64,000 bases of DNA from JAKANT01 sp035502095 (GCA_035502095.1 DATJUX010000007.1:9192-73191); one strand, 5' to 3'; shown: positions 8,702 to 18,297, numbered from the stretch's first letter. Notes: generated from the letters alone by a model not told the origin. Numbers and translations: made by a program.

Positions 8702-10111
8702 GTGCCGAGCCCGATCAATCCGTTCTCGACGCTGACCGATCTCGCCGGTGCGCTCGCGCGACGCGACCTGAGCGCGCTCGAGCTTGCCGATTACTACTTG
8801 GCACGCATAACGCGCGCCAACCCCAAGTTGAACGCGTTCGTAACGGTCGAGCCGGAACTTGCGCGCAGCCTGGCGATCGCCTCCGATGCGCGACGTGCCG
8901 CCGGCGTACTGCTCGGGCCGCTCGATGGCCTGCCGATCGCGCTGAAGGATCTTCTGGAGATCGAGGGCCGCGTGACCACGGTCGGCTCCGCGATATGGCG
9001 GCAGCGACGCAGCAAGGAAACGGCTGTCGCGGTCGAACGCCTGCTCGCGGCCGGCATGGTGATCCTGGGCAAGACGCAGATGGTCGAGTTCGCGTTCGGC
9101 GGCTGGGGCGCAAATCCGAAGCTCGGCACGCCGTGGAATCCATGGGACCTGACGATGCACCGCGTTCCCGGCGGCTCGTCGAGCGGTTCCGGGGTGGCCG
9201 TTGCCGCCGGCCTGGCACCGTCGGCGATCGGATCGGACACGGGCGGCTCCGTGCGCATTCCCGCGTCCCTGGTCGGCATCACGGGCCTCAAGACCACGAG
9301 CGGACTCATCAGCCTGCGCGGCGCGTTTCCGCTGAGTCCGACGCTCGATACGATCGGCCCGATGACCCGCAGCGTCGATGACGCGGCGCTTCTCGCCGCC
9401 GCGATGGCCGAGCCGGAACTCTGCGGGCACCTCGCGCGCACCGCAGCCGACCCGGGACGGCTCGACGGCAGGCAGATCATGCTGCTGGCACCGGACCAGG
9501 CGCCGATCATGGTCGATCCGGCCGTTGCGGCGGCGGTCGACGATGCGCGCCGCGTCCTGCAGTCGCTCGGCGCACGCATCATCGAGCGCCGCTTTCCCTT
9601 CGACTTCGGCGATCTCATGCGCCGCAACGGTCAGCTGATCGCCGCCGAGGCCTATTGCGTCCATCGTGCGTACGTCGAAGACGAGGCGCTGCCGATCGGC
9701 CCATGGGTGCGCAACCGGCTGCTGAGCGGCAAGGCGATCGCGGCCGCCGACTACATCGAAACCCTCGCACATCGGCGCGCCGCGTGCCAGCAATGGATCG
9801 AATGGATGGGCGACGCGGATGCGCTGCTGACGCCGACCCTGCCCATGGCGGCGTGCCGGGTGGAGGAGGTCGACGAGACCACGACGCCGCTTGCCGCGTT
9901 CACGCGCGCGGGCAACTATCTCGATGCGTGCGCGCTATCGCTGCCGGCAGGCTTTGCGCCGGGCGGGCTCCCGGTGGGAATCCAGTTGCTCGGCAAGCCA
10001 TTCGACGAAGCCCGGCTGCTGGACATCGGCCGGGCGTTCCAGCGCACGACGGCCTGGCATCTGCGGACCCCGGATGTCTCGGCGTTGTTCGACCGCGAAG
10101 TTTCAACCTGA
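8702..10111 (+). CDS. GatA-like amidase (amidase-signature family)
   Basis: This 469-residue amidase has the Ser-cisSer-Lys triad as Lys82 (ALKDLLE), Ser159 in GGSSSGSG and Ser183 in DTGGSVRIPA. It resembles aryl-amidases and GatA paralogues; no gatB or gatC is nearby, so a tRNA role is unlikely. The start is GTG 8702, 50 bases after the D-aminoacylase stop. It differs clearly from the amidase at 997 (different active-site flanks), so the two are not a recent duplication. Confidence 0.87.
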   Translation: MPSPINPFSTLTDLAGALARRDLSALELADYYLARITRANPKLNAFVTVEPELARSLAIASDARRAAGVLLGPLDGLPIALKDLLEIEGRVTTVGSAIWRQRRSKETAVAVERLLAAGMVILGKTQMVEFAFGGWGANPKLGTPWNPWDLTMHRVPGGSSSGSGVAVAAGLAPSAIGSDTGGSVRIPASLVGITGLKTTSGLISLRGAFPLSPTLDTIGPMTRSVDDAALLAAAMAEPELCGHLARTAADPGRLDGRQIMLLAPDQAPIMVDPAVAAAVDDARRVLQSLGARIIERRFPFDFGDLMRRNGQLIAAEAYCVHRAYVEDEALPIGPWVRNRLLSGKAIAAADYIETLAHRRAACQQWIEWMGDADALLTPTLPMAACRVEEVDETTTPLAAFTRAGNYLDACALSLPAGFAPGGLPVGIQLLGKPFDEARLLDIGRAFQRTTAWHLRTPDVSALFDREVST

Positions 10112-10177
10112 GCCGAAATCGAAGGATGGCGGCCGATCCGGGGCACGAGATCGCTCGGGACGACCCGTGATGAGCGG

Positions 10178-11317
10178 ATGAAGATCGCGGTCATCGGCGG
10201 CGGACCCGCAGGCCTGTTTTTCGCCTACCTGATGAAACGTGGCGAGGCCGCGCACGACATCGTCGTGGTCGAGCGCGATCCGGAAGGCGCGACGTACGGC
10301 TGGGGCGTGGTGTTTTCCGACGTGGCGCTCGCGTTCGTGCGCGAGATCGCGCCCGACCTGTACGCGTCGATGACGCGCAACCAGGAGGTGTTCGGCGCAA
10401 TGGCCATCGTGCATCGCGGCCGCCAGGTGCCGCTCGCCAACAACACCTTTCACCGCATGGCGCGCATCGATCTGCTGCACGCGCTGCACCGGCATTGTCG
10501 CGCGGTGGGCGTGGCGATCGAATTCGGCCGCCGCTGCGACGACGTGAGCGAGTTTTCGGATCGCGACCTGGTCGTGGCGGCCGACGGCGCCAACAGCGTG
10601 ATCCGCACCCGGCATCGCGATGCTTTCGTGCCGACGCTCGACGTGCGGCCGAACTACCTCGCCTGGTACGGCACCACCCGCCTGTTCGATCCGCTGTCGC
10701 TGATCTTCCGCACCAACCAGGATGGACTGGTGATCGCGCATGCGTACCGGTACAGCCGCACGCACAGCACGTTTCTCGTCGAGTGCGATCCGCGGACCTT
10801 CGAGCGCGCCGGCCTCGCGGCGATGTCGGAAGCCGACAGCATCGCCTACTGCGAGCGCGCGTTCGCCGACGACCTGCAAGGCCAGCGGCTGCTGTCGAAC
10901 CGCTCCAGCTGGTTTCGCTACACGATCGTCAGCAACCGGAACTGGCATCACGGCAACCTGGTCCTGCTCGGCGACGCGCTGCGCACGGGACATCCGTCGG
11001 TTGGCTCGGGCACCCGGCTTGCGATGCAGGATTCGATCGCGCTGTTCGAAGCGTATCGCGAGTGCGGCGCTGACGTGCCGACGATGCTAGAGCGCTTCGT
11101 CGCGATCCGCCGGTCCGGCTCGGACGCACTCCAGCAGGCAGCGATTCGCAGCACGGAGTGGTACGAAAACCTCGGCCCGAAGCTCGCGCTCGATCCGGTC
11201 TCATTCGCCTACGACTACCTCACCCGCAGCGGCCGCGTGTCGCATGCGGATGTGCGCCAGCGCGACCCGAAGCTGGCGGCGGCGTTCGAAGCGCTGCATC
11301 CGGAGCGGTTTGCCTGA
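10178..11317 (+). CDS. FAD-dependent monooxygenase like the N-terminal half of salicylyl/anthraniloyl-CoA 5-hydroxylase
   Basis: This 379-residue flavoprotein has the FAD dinucleotide motif GGGPAG (7-12), a GWGVVFSD segment and the second FAD motif region GDALRTGHPSVGSG. These features, and the C-terminal LTRSGRVSHADVRQRD, resemble the monooxygenase half of bifunctional anthraniloyl-CoA monooxygenase/salicylyl-CoA 5-hydroxylase. Here it is a stand-alone protein: the old-yellow-enzyme-like second half is absent and the frame ends cleanly. By inference it hydroxylates an aryl-CoA. It would fit the EntE-like aryl ligase at 19539, although the genes are 8 kb apart. Confidence 0.75.
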   Translation: MKIAVIGGGPAGLFFAYLMKRGEAAHDIVVVERDPEGATYGWGVVFSDVALAFVREIAPDLYASMTRNQEVFGAMAIVHRGRQVPLANNTFHRMARIDLLHALHRHCRAVGVAIEFGRRCDDVSEFSDRDLVVAADGANSVIRTRHRDAFVPTLDVRPNYLAWYGTTRLFDPLSLIFRTNQDGLVIAHAYRYSRTHSTFLVECDPRTFERAGLAAMSEADSIAYCERAFADDLQGQRLLSNRSSWFRYTIVSNRNWHHGNLVLLGDALRTGHPSVGSGTRLAMQDSIALFEAYRECGADVPTMLERFVAIRRSGSDALQQAAIRSTEWYENLGPKLALDPVSFAYDYLTRSGRVSHADVRQRDPKLAAAFEALHPERFA

Positions 11318-11325
11318 CTGGTCCT

Positions 11326-11392
11326 GTCATCCCGAGCCGAAGGCGATCTCGGCCCGGCGGCCGCCGGGATCCGCGCGTTCGCTCAGGATGAC
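11326..11392. repeat. Palindromic repeat-like element between convergent genes
   Basis: GTCATCCCGAGC (11326-11337) is answered by GCTCAGGATGAC (11381-11392), an inverted repeat with one mismatch. Its ends look like the dispersed GTCATCC...GGATGAC elements common in proteobacterial genomes. It fills almost the whole gap between the convergent monooxygenase and acyl-CoA dehydrogenase genes and could also act as a transcription stop in both directions. Only one copy was seen here. Confidence 0.55.
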
Positions 11393-11398
11393 GTTGAC

Positions 11399-12538
11399 TC
11401 AGTATCCGCGCGACACCGCCAGTCGATCGGCATGGAACGCGGCATCGCCGAACAGCTCCTGCAGTACGCGCGCGCGTTTCATGAACAGGCCCAGGTCGAG
11501 TTCGTCGGTCATGCCCATGCCGCCGTGCATCTGCACGGCTTCCTGCACCGCGCGCGTGACGCTGCTGCCCGCGCGAGCCTTGGCGACCGCGGCTGCGGCC
11601 CACGCATCGCCCGCCCCGGCATCGAGCCGGGTCGCGGCATGTGCCACGGCCGCGCGCGCAAGTTCGATGTCGCAGTAGAGCATCGCGGCCCGGTGCTGCA
11701 GGGCCTGGAATTCGCCGATGCGCCGATCGAACTGCTTGCGCTCCTTGAGGTAGGCGAGCGTCCGCGCGAATACCTCGTCGGCGATACCCAGCATCTCCGC
11801 GGCAACCGCGACCCGGCCGGCATCGAGCGCGGCCCGCAATGCGACCGCGCCCGGCTGTGCGCCGCAGAGCAACGCGTCGGCGCCGACGGCCACGTCGGCG
11901 AAACGGACACGCGCCGCGTTGTGGGCATCGACCATGATCACGCGCTCGACCTCGATGCCCGGGGTCAGGCGAGGGACGACGAACAGCGCGATGCCGTGCG
12001 CATCGTCGGTTGCACCCTCGGTTCGCGCGGCGACTAGCAGCCAATCGGCAACGTGGCCGTCGAGAACGAACGTCTTCTGTCCGCCGAGGCGCCAGCCCTC
12101 GCCGGCACGGGCCGCCCGCAGTGCGATGCGATCGGGTCGGTGCTTCGAGATCTCGTCCACGGCCAGGGTCGCGATGACCTCACCGCGCGCGAGGGGCGGC
12201 AGCAGCCGCGCTTGCTGCGCGGTGTCCGCGCCCTGCAGGATCGCGCTCACCGCGACCACGCCCGAGGCGAGAAACGGCGATGCGGTGAGATGGCGTCCGA
12301 TCTCCTGCATCAGAAGGCCGACTTCACCGTGTCCGAGGCCGAGCCCGCCGTGCGCTTCGGGCACGAGCATCGCCGTGTAACCCATCTCGATGAACGACTT
12401 CCACAGCGGGCGCGAGAAGCCGTCGGCATCGCGCGTGTCGCGCAGCCTGCGCAATTGCGCGACCGGCCCCTTCTCGGCGAGGAACGTGCGCGCGCTGTCG
12501 CGCAGCAACGTCTGTTCTTCGGTCAGGACGAAGGTCAT
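11399..12538 (-). CDS. Acyl-CoA dehydrogenase (second of a pair)
   Basis: This 379-residue flavoprotein should introduce a 2,3-double bond into an acyl-CoA. Recognisable parts are the N-terminal helical domain (LTEEQTLLRDSARTFL), the ARTLAYLKERKQF-type signature around residue 265 (FARTLAYLKERKQFDRRIGE) and QMHGGMGMTDE with a glutamate near the end. The ATG at 12538 lies 5 bases after the stop of the upstream acyl-CoA dehydrogenase. Such unequal pairs (FadE-type) often form heteromeric enzymes acting on bulky acyl-CoAs such as sterol side chains or aryl-alkanoates; heteromer formation here is inference. Confidence 0.85.
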   Translation of the reverse strand: MTFVLTEEQTLLRDSARTFLAEKGPVAQLRRLRDTRDADGFSRPLWKSFIEMGYTAMLVPEAHGGLGLGHGEVGLLMQEIGRHLTASPFLASGVVAVSAILQGADTAQQARLLPPLARGEVIATLAVDEISKHRPDRIALRAARAGEGWRLGGQKTFVLDGHVADWLLVAARTEGATDDAHGIALFVVPRLTPGIEVERVIMVDAHNAARVRFADVAVGADALLCGAQPGAVALRAALDAGRVAVAAEMLGIADEVFARTLAYLKERKQFDRRIGEFQALQHRAAMLYCDIELARAAVAHAATRLDAGAGDAWAAAAVAKARAGSSVTRAVQEAVQMHGGMGMTDELDLGLFMKRARVLQELFGDAAFHADRLAVSRGY

Positions 12539-12543
12539 CGGCC

Positions 12544-13737
12544 TCAGGCTCCGGGCAGGTCGAGGATGCGCCGGGCGACCACGTTGAGCTGGATTTCGCT
12601 GGTTCCGCCTTCGATCGAGTTGCCCTTGGTGCGCAGCCAGGTGCGCGCCGCGGATCCGTGGCTGGAGCGCTCGCTTTCCCACTCGAGCGCATCGCTGCCA
12701 CCGGCGGCGATGAGGAGCTCGTGTCGGCGCTTGTTCAGCTCGGCGCCGTAGTACTTCAAGGCCGACGAATAGGCAGGGTTCGCCCGGCCCGCTTTGGCGA
12801 GTTCGCCAAACCGTTCCAGCATGAGGCGAAACGCCGCCTCGTCGATCTCGAACTCCGCGATCTGCGCGCGCAGGATCGGGTCGCTCAGGCGGCCGCGATC
12901 GTCCATTCCCGGAAGGGCAGCAGCCTGAAGGCCGAGCGGCTTGGGCAACGCGCGATCGCCGATCGCACTGATCATCTCGCGCTCATGCGTCAGCAGATAT
13001 TTCGCCACCTCCCAGCCGGCACCCGGACTGCCGACCAGGTTGCGCTTTTCCACGCGCACGCCGTCGAAGAAGGTCTCGCAGAACGGCGACTTGCCCGAGA
13101 TGAGCAGGATCGGCCGGGTGCTGACGCCAGGGCTCGCCATGTCGAACAGCACGAAGCTGATGCCGGTGTGCTTCTTCGCCTCGCTCTCCGAGCGCACGAG
13201 GCAGAAGATCCAGTCGGCCTTGTCCGCGTAGGAGGTCCAGATCTTCTGGCCGTTGACGATGTAGTGATCGCCGCGATCGTCGGCGCGCGTCTGCAGCGAA
13301 GCGAGATCGGAGCCGGCGTTCGGCTCCGAGTAGCCCTGGCACCAGCGGATCTCTCCGCGCGCGATCTTCGGCAGGTGCTCGCGTTTCTGCGCTTCGGTGC
13401 CGAACTTCAGCAGCGCCGGCCCGAGCATCCAGATGCCGAAGCTCGCCAGCGGCGCGCGGCAACCGAGCGCACGCATCTCCTGCACCAGGATGGCGGCTTC
13501 GCCCGCGCTCAGGCCGCCGCCGCCGTAGTCGCGCGGCCACGCCGGCACAGTCCAGCCGCGCGCCGCCATGCGCTCGAGCCACACGCGCTGCGCCTCGGAT
13601 GCGAAGGTCCAGTTGCGCCCGCCCCAGCAAAGATCGTCTTCGCTGGCCATCGGACGGCGCATCTCCGGCGGGCAGTTCGACGCCAGCCATGCGCGCGCTT
13701 CGTTTCGGAATGCCTCGAGCTCGGTGGTCGGTGTCAT
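12544..13737 (-). CDS. Acyl-CoA dehydrogenase (first of a pair)
   Basis: This 397-residue enzyme has an N-terminal domain, the middle beta-domain motif WCQGYSEPNAGSDLAS (FAD and substrate contacts), IVNGQKIWTSYA, and the C-terminal GNSIEGGTSEIQLN. It belongs to the longer FadE branch typical of medium to bulky CoA thioesters. It starts 13 bases after the SDR stop and runs into the second dehydrogenase with a 5-base gap. SDR, dehydrogenase and dehydrogenase therefore form one minus-strand operon, a partial beta-oxidation set. A hydratase and thiolase are missing locally. Confidence 0.87.
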   Translation of the reverse strand: MTPTTELEAFRNEARAWLASNCPPEMRRPMASEDDLCWGGRNWTFASEAQRVWLERMAARGWTVPAWPRDYGGGGLSAGEAAILVQEMRALGCRAPLASFGIWMLGPALLKFGTEAQKREHLPKIARGEIRWCQGYSEPNAGSDLASLQTRADDRGDHYIVNGQKIWTSYADKADWIFCLVRSESEAKKHTGISFVLFDMASPGVSTRPILLISGKSPFCETFFDGVRVEKRNLVGSPGAGWEVAKYLLTHEREMISAIGDRALPKPLGLQAAALPGMDDRGRLSDPILRAQIAEFEIDEAAFRLMLERFGELAKAGRANPAYSSALKYYGAELNKRRHELLIAAGGSDALEWESERSSHGSAARTWLRTKGNSIEGGTSEIQLNVVARRILDLPGA

Positions 13738-13750
13738 GACCGTCGCCTGT

Positions 13751-14515
13751 TCAGATCGTCACGCCGCCGTCGACCACGACCGCCTGGCCGGTCATGAACG
13801 AGCTTGCCCTCGACGCGAGGAAAACCGCGGCGCCCGCGATCTCGTCGGGCTCGCCGATGCGGCCCAATGGTGCGCCCGAGGTGGCGCGCTTGAGCGTCTC
13901 CGGGTTCTCCCAGAGCGCGCGGGCGAAATCGGTTCTGACCAGCCCGGGCGCAATGCAATTGACGCGCACGTTGTGTCGCCCGTATTCGACCGCGAGGTTG
14001 CGGGCGAGCTGGAAGTCGGCGGCCTTGGAGACGTTGTAGGCACCGATGACGGGCGACCCGCGCAGCCCACCGATCGACGAGATGATGATGATCGATCCCT
14101 CCTTGCGCTCGATCATCTGCGGCACCGTGAAGTTGATCAGCCAGTGGTTGGCGATCACGTTGTTCTCGAGGATCTTGCGGAACTGGTCGTCTTCGATGTT
14201 CGCCAGCGGCCCGTAGTAGGGATTCGACGCCGCGTTGCAGACGAGCACGTCGATCCGCCCCAACTGACGATTGGTCTCGTCGACCAGGTTGCGCAGGTCC
14301 TCCTTGCGCGAGATGTTGGCGGCGATCGGGATCGCTGCCGCGGTCCCACGAGCGTGGTTGATGGCGGCAGCGACTTCCCCGCAGGCATCGGCCTTGCGTG
14401 AGGAGATGACCACACGTGCGCCGTGCTCGGCAAGCCGCTCGGCGATCGCCTTGCCGATGCCGCGCGACGAGCCGGTGATCACCGCAACCTTGCCGGACAA
14501 ATCGAACAGGGACAT
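13751..14515 (-). CDS. SDR-family oxidoreductase (FabG-like)
   Basis: This 254-residue classical short-chain dehydrogenase has the cofactor motif TGSSRGIGKA (about 14-23), CNAAS, and the catalytic Ser...Tyr-x-x-x-Lys (ISS, then YNVSK), plus a PG motif and the C-terminal VVVDGG. It probably oxidises a 3-hydroxyacyl-CoA or alcohol in the pathway served by the two acyl-CoA dehydrogenases behind it. ATG 14515 is chosen because GGAGAG precedes it and the protein then starts as SDRs do; further upstream ATGs would add about 50 uncharacteristic residues. Confidence 0.85.
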   Translation of the reverse strand: MSLFDLSGKVAVITGSSRGIGKAIAERLAEHGARVVISSRKADACGEVAAAINHARGTAAAIPIAANISRKEDLRNLVDETNRQLGRIDVLVCNAASNPYYGPLANIEDDQFRKILENNVIANHWLINFTVPQMIERKEGSIIIISSIGGLRGSPVIGAYNVSKAADFQLARNLAVEYGRHNVRVNCIAPGLVRTDFARALWENPETLKRATSGAPLGRIGEPDEIAGAAVFLASRASSFMTGQAVVVDGGVTI

Positions 14516-14704
14516 TTGGCTCTCCACGTCGTCGCGCGCCGCCGGGTTGAAAACCGCAAGTATCGAACGCGCCGGGGCCCACCCAATGCTGCAACGCGGG
14601 TCGGCGCCTGGAAGGGAGACCGGGTGCCAGCTCCGCGCAAGCTCGTCCATGGAACGCCGTTCCCCTCGTAGCATGCCCGTTCAAACCGCGCACCCGGAGG
14701 CAGC

Positions 14705-16912
14705 ATGGCGATCGACTTCGTCTACTGGCTTGCTCAGACCCCGCAGGATCACCAGCAGCAATTCGTCGATGCGCAGCGACGCGGGTACAAGACCGTCTCG
14801 CTGTGCCTGTCCGGACGGGTGCAGGCACCGCGTATCACCGCGGTGATGCTGAAGGATCCGGCGCACGCATCCGAGAGCTTCGAATTGATGCCGGAGCACG
14901 CGTGGTCCACGACGCTTGCCAGCAAGGCCGGTCAGGGGGGGGTGGGTCCCTGCATCGTCAGCGGCGTGGGGCCCGGCGGCGCTGCCGTCTTCGCGGCGGT
15001 GTTTCGCGCCGTCGATCCGTCGCAACAGGTGTTGAAGGACCTGGATTCGAACGGGCTCGCGGCACAGCAAGACCTGGCCTGGCGCAGCGGGCAGATACTC
15101 GGTTCGATCGATGCCTACGGGACGGCGACGGCTCCGCGCTTCGTCGCGGTATGGGTTCCGAACGTCTCGCCCGTCGCCTGGAACCTGGACGCGGCCTCGA
15201 CGCTGCGGCCGCGCGCCGACTTCGAGCGGCGGTTGAACGCGATCGCCGCGCAGCGGGGTCGCCTGTCGCTCGTGACCGGGACACCGGGCCGGCGTTTCCT
15301 CGGCCTCTTCGTCGACGACAGGGTGCCGCATTGGAATGCGGAGTTCGACCTCGACGCCACTGCGCTCGAGGCACGCATCACGGCGATGCAACGGCGCGGA
15401 CTTGCTCCGCTGCGCATCTGTGCGAAGGGCGATGCGGCGAGCCTCCGCTTCAGCGTGCTCTTTGCCGACAGCGAGCAGGCATCGCCCCGCACGTTCCGCT
15501 CGCACGGACCGACCTCGATCACGGCGCTCGACGGGTTGATGGAGGGTTTCATGCGGGCCAATGCCACGCGCGGCGCGTCCCTCGCCGTCACGTCCGGCAC
15601 CAGGCTCGTCTACGTGCGTGGCTACACGTTCGCCGAACCCGACGAGCCCGACGTATTGCCGACGACCTTGTTCCGCCTGGCGAGCGTCTCGAAGCTCCTC
15701 GGTGCGATCGCGATCCAACAACTCATCCAGCAGGGCAGCGCCGCACTTGACCAGACCGTCCAGTCGATCCTCGGTCTCAAGTCGCCGGGAGGAGGGCCGC
15801 CAGCGGATCCGCGCTTCGGGTGCGTGACGCTGCGCGATCTGCTGACGATGACGTCCGCTGTGGACCAGAGTGCGTTCTGGCAGAGCGACGTGGCCGCTCA
15901 GGCATCCGGCAAGCCGCTCCCGGCGACTCCGGAACAGATGTTGTCGTTGATCGCGTCGAGGAGCCTGAGCGCGAATCCGGGCAACTGGGACAACGCGGCC
16001 TACAACAACACGGGATACTTTGTCCTGGGCCAGGTTGCCGCCCGCGTGAGAGGCGAAGCCGATTTTGCGGGCACGATCGTGAAGCCCTTGCTCGTACCGC
16101 TCGGCATCACCCGCATCCGCGGATCGCGCAGCCTGCTTGCCGATCAGCCGGCCGACGAAGCGCGCTATTACCTTGTGAACCTGAAGCGAAGCAGCGACGC
16201 CGACGACCTGCTTTCGCTCGATGTCGGTTCGAGCATCCGCACCGCGGACCGGCCGACGGTCCCGGGCCAGTATGGCGTGGGTGACTTCGAAATGTACGGC
16301 GCAGGCGGCGGAATGTCGGCGGCGGCAACCGATCTGGCGCGCATCCTCGCGGCACTGACGTGGCGCGACAAGCGCAATCCGATGCTTTCGGACACTTCGC
16401 TGGAGGTGTTCTTCGGCAACGCCGTCCGCGCGACTGCCGTGCTGACCGGGCCCGATGCACACGGGTACTTCGGATGGGATGGCGCCTGGCTGAACCCGGA
16501 CGACTCGGTGATGGCGTGCAAAGGCGGCTGGCTGGGCGGCGACCAGAGCTTCGCCTGGTTGTCCACCCAAGGCGACGGCATGGGCGTCGTGCTGCTGATC
16601 AACACCAATGAACAGGACGAAAGCGATACCGGATTCGGGTTCGGCGATCTGCTGAACAAGGTGACCGGGCAGGCCGCGATGCAGGACTGGAGCATGGCAC
16701 CCGATCTGTTCGTCAACTTCGGGATGCCGCCGCTCGTTCCGCAGCCGATCGTCAAGCCGCCGCCCCTGCTGCAGCCCGCAAAGGCGTTGTCACAGAGGGT
16801 GAAGCAGGTGGCTGCCGCAGAGCGCGTCTCGATGACACCGCGTCCAGGCGTCGCGACGACACCCGCGCGCGCCGCACCGCGGGGTCGAAAGCGACCAGCG
16901 CAGCGGGGCTGA
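14705..16912 (+). CDS. Beta-lactamase-fold serine hydrolase with N-terminal tandem repeat domain (BTRD1-like)
   Basis: This 735-residue protein has two parts. Residues about 10-265 contain several degenerate repeats of a pattern like RGYKTVSLCLSG...PRITAVML, RFVAVWV...FERRLNAIAAQRGRLSLVTG and RFLGLFV...LEARITAMQRRGLAPLRI. These match what I know as bacterial tandem repeat domain 1 (polyglycine-hydrolase-type repeat). Residues about 275-680 are a class C beta-lactamase-like serine hydrolase with SVSK (Ser327-Lys330) and Tyr433-Asn-Asn435. No signal peptide is evident. A penicillin-binding protein or esterase role is possible; the substrate is unknown. GGAGG precedes the ATG. Confidence 0.78.
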   Translation: MAIDFVYWLAQTPQDHQQQFVDAQRRGYKTVSLCLSGRVQAPRITAVMLKDPAHASESFELMPEHAWSTTLASKAGQGGVGPCIVSGVGPGGAAVFAAVFRAVDPSQQVLKDLDSNGLAAQQDLAWRSGQILGSIDAYGTATAPRFVAVWVPNVSPVAWNLDAASTLRPRADFERRLNAIAAQRGRLSLVTGTPGRRFLGLFVDDRVPHWNAEFDLDATALEARITAMQRRGLAPLRICAKGDAASLRFSVLFADSEQASPRTFRSHGPTSITALDGLMEGFMRANATRGASLAVTSGTRLVYVRGYTFAEPDEPDVLPTTLFRLASVSKLLGAIAIQQLIQQGSAALDQTVQSILGLKSPGGGPPADPRFGCVTLRDLLTMTSAVDQSAFWQSDVAAQASGKPLPATPEQMLSLIASRSLSANPGNWDNAAYNNTGYFVLGQVAARVRGEADFAGTIVKPLLVPLGITRIRGSRSLLADQPADEARYYLVNLKRSSDADDLLSLDVGSSIRTADRPTVPGQYGVGDFEMYGAGGGMSAAATDLARILAALTWRDKRNPMLSDTSLEVFFGNAVRATAVLTGPDAHGYFGWDGAWLNPDDSVMACKGGWLGGDQSFAWLSTQGDGMGVVLLINTNEQDESDTGFGFGDLLNKVTGQAAMQDWSMAPDLFVNFGMPPLVPQPIVKPPPLLQPAKALSQRVKQVAAAERVSMTPRPGVATTPARAAPRGRKRPAQRG

Positions 16913-17041
16913 GCGGCGCATGCACCTCACGCCACCTCTCGAACCTTACATTCGCCCGCGCGCCGCCCCCGTCGCGTGCGATCAGCGCGGATTGCACTGA
17001 TGCAAATTGCCGACGGCCGAGGTGCGTCGAACCGATCGAGC

Positions 17042-18288
17042 ATGACCCTCTCGCCCGAGCAACCGACGCCGCCCGCTGCGCGCTATCACGAGAAGCGCGA
17101 GGCCTTGATGGACGCGGCAGCGCGCCTGTTCAACACCCAGGGCGTCAAGGGGGCGACGCTGACACGCATCGCGGCGAGCGTGGGCCTCGTCACGAACAGC
17201 GTCACTTACTACTACCGCAGGAAGGAGGACCTCGCGCGGGCCTGCTTCCTGCGCTCGATCGCGGCCCGCGATGCGCTCGCCGGCGAAGCTGCGGACGGAT
17301 CGACTGTCGCCGAGCGGCTGGGAAACCTTTTCCGCCGTTATGCGCAACTGCTTGCCGACATGGAATCCGGCCGCCATCCGCAGCTGCTCAACTTCAACGA
17401 CATCCGGTCGCTACCGAGCCCGCACGCCGAGGACGTGTTCGACGCCTATACGGACATGTTCCGTCGCGTTCGCCGGCTGGCCAAGGGGCCTGAGACAGCA
17501 CACCTGGCGCGCGACGACCTGAATGCGCGCGCGCACGTCGTGCTCTCGATCGCGCATTGGCTGCGATCGTGGATCGAAAGCTACGAGCTCGAGGAGTATC
17601 CGTACATGGCCGATCGGATCAGCGACATATTGCTGCGCGGCCTGGCCGGCTCCGGCACGTGGGGTGCCGCCGCTGGCGAACTCGCGTGGCGCCTGGCCCC
17701 GGAGACGATGGGCGCGCCGGAGGCTTTCCTCTGCGCGGCGACGGTGCTCGTCAACGAGCAGGCTATCGCGGCGCTTCGGTCGACAGGATCTCGGCGCGCC
17801 TGAACGTGACGAAGGGCTCGTTCTATCACCATCGCGACACGAAACACGACCTGATCACCGCATGTTTCGAACGGACGTTCTCGGTGGTGCGCCAGGCCTT
17901 GCGCCTGGCCGAGGCCGGCACCGGATCCGGCTCGGATCGTGCATGCGCGGCAACCCGCGCGCTGGTGCGCTTTCAGCTCACGGCGGGTGGGCCGCTGCTG
18001 CGGACCTCCGCGATCAGCGCGCTGCCGGATCAGGAGCATCGCGACCGCATACGCCAGACGATGTATCGGTTGACCGAACGCATGGCGAGCCTGGTGGTGG
18101 ACGGCATGATGGACCGCTCGATCCGACCGCTCGACTCGTCCATCGCTGCGCGCGCGATCTTCGCTTCGATCAACGCGGCCGCCGAACTGTATCGCTGGGT
18201 GCCGGGCGCGACGATGGACAGCGTCGCCGACCTCTACGCACGCTCGATCTTCGAGGGCCTGCTGTGCCCGGCCGCGCCGGGCCGCTGA
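17042..18288 (+). pseudogene. Tandem TetR-domain regulator interrupted by a one-base frameshift
   Basis: The first frame (17042-17803) holds a TetR helix-turn-helix (FNTQGVKGATLTRIAASVGL then TYYYRRKEDLARA) and a ligand-binding domain. At about 17761 the coding continues in another frame to 18288, with a second TetR HTH (RGASVDRISARLNVTKGSFYHH) and its own C-terminal domain. The join occurs within a conserved helix: GAGCAG followed by GCTATCGCGGC needs one more G to read EQGYRG. The intact protein would be about 415 residues, a known double-TetR arrangement. It is either a true null allele or a base missing in the assembly. It lies next to the alcohol dehydrogenase and ligase genes. Confidence 0.8.
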
Positions 18289-18297
18289 GGATCGCTG

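Noticed and set aside
997..10111. The two amidases as a recent tandem duplication
   Set aside because: Their active-site surroundings and overall sequence differ widely, so they are distinct subfamilies.
14681..16570. A minus-strand open frame of about 630 codons opposite the repeat-bearing hydrolase
   Set aside because: The plus strand carries an intact SxxK/YxN hydrolase; the antisense product is compositionally biased and without motifs.
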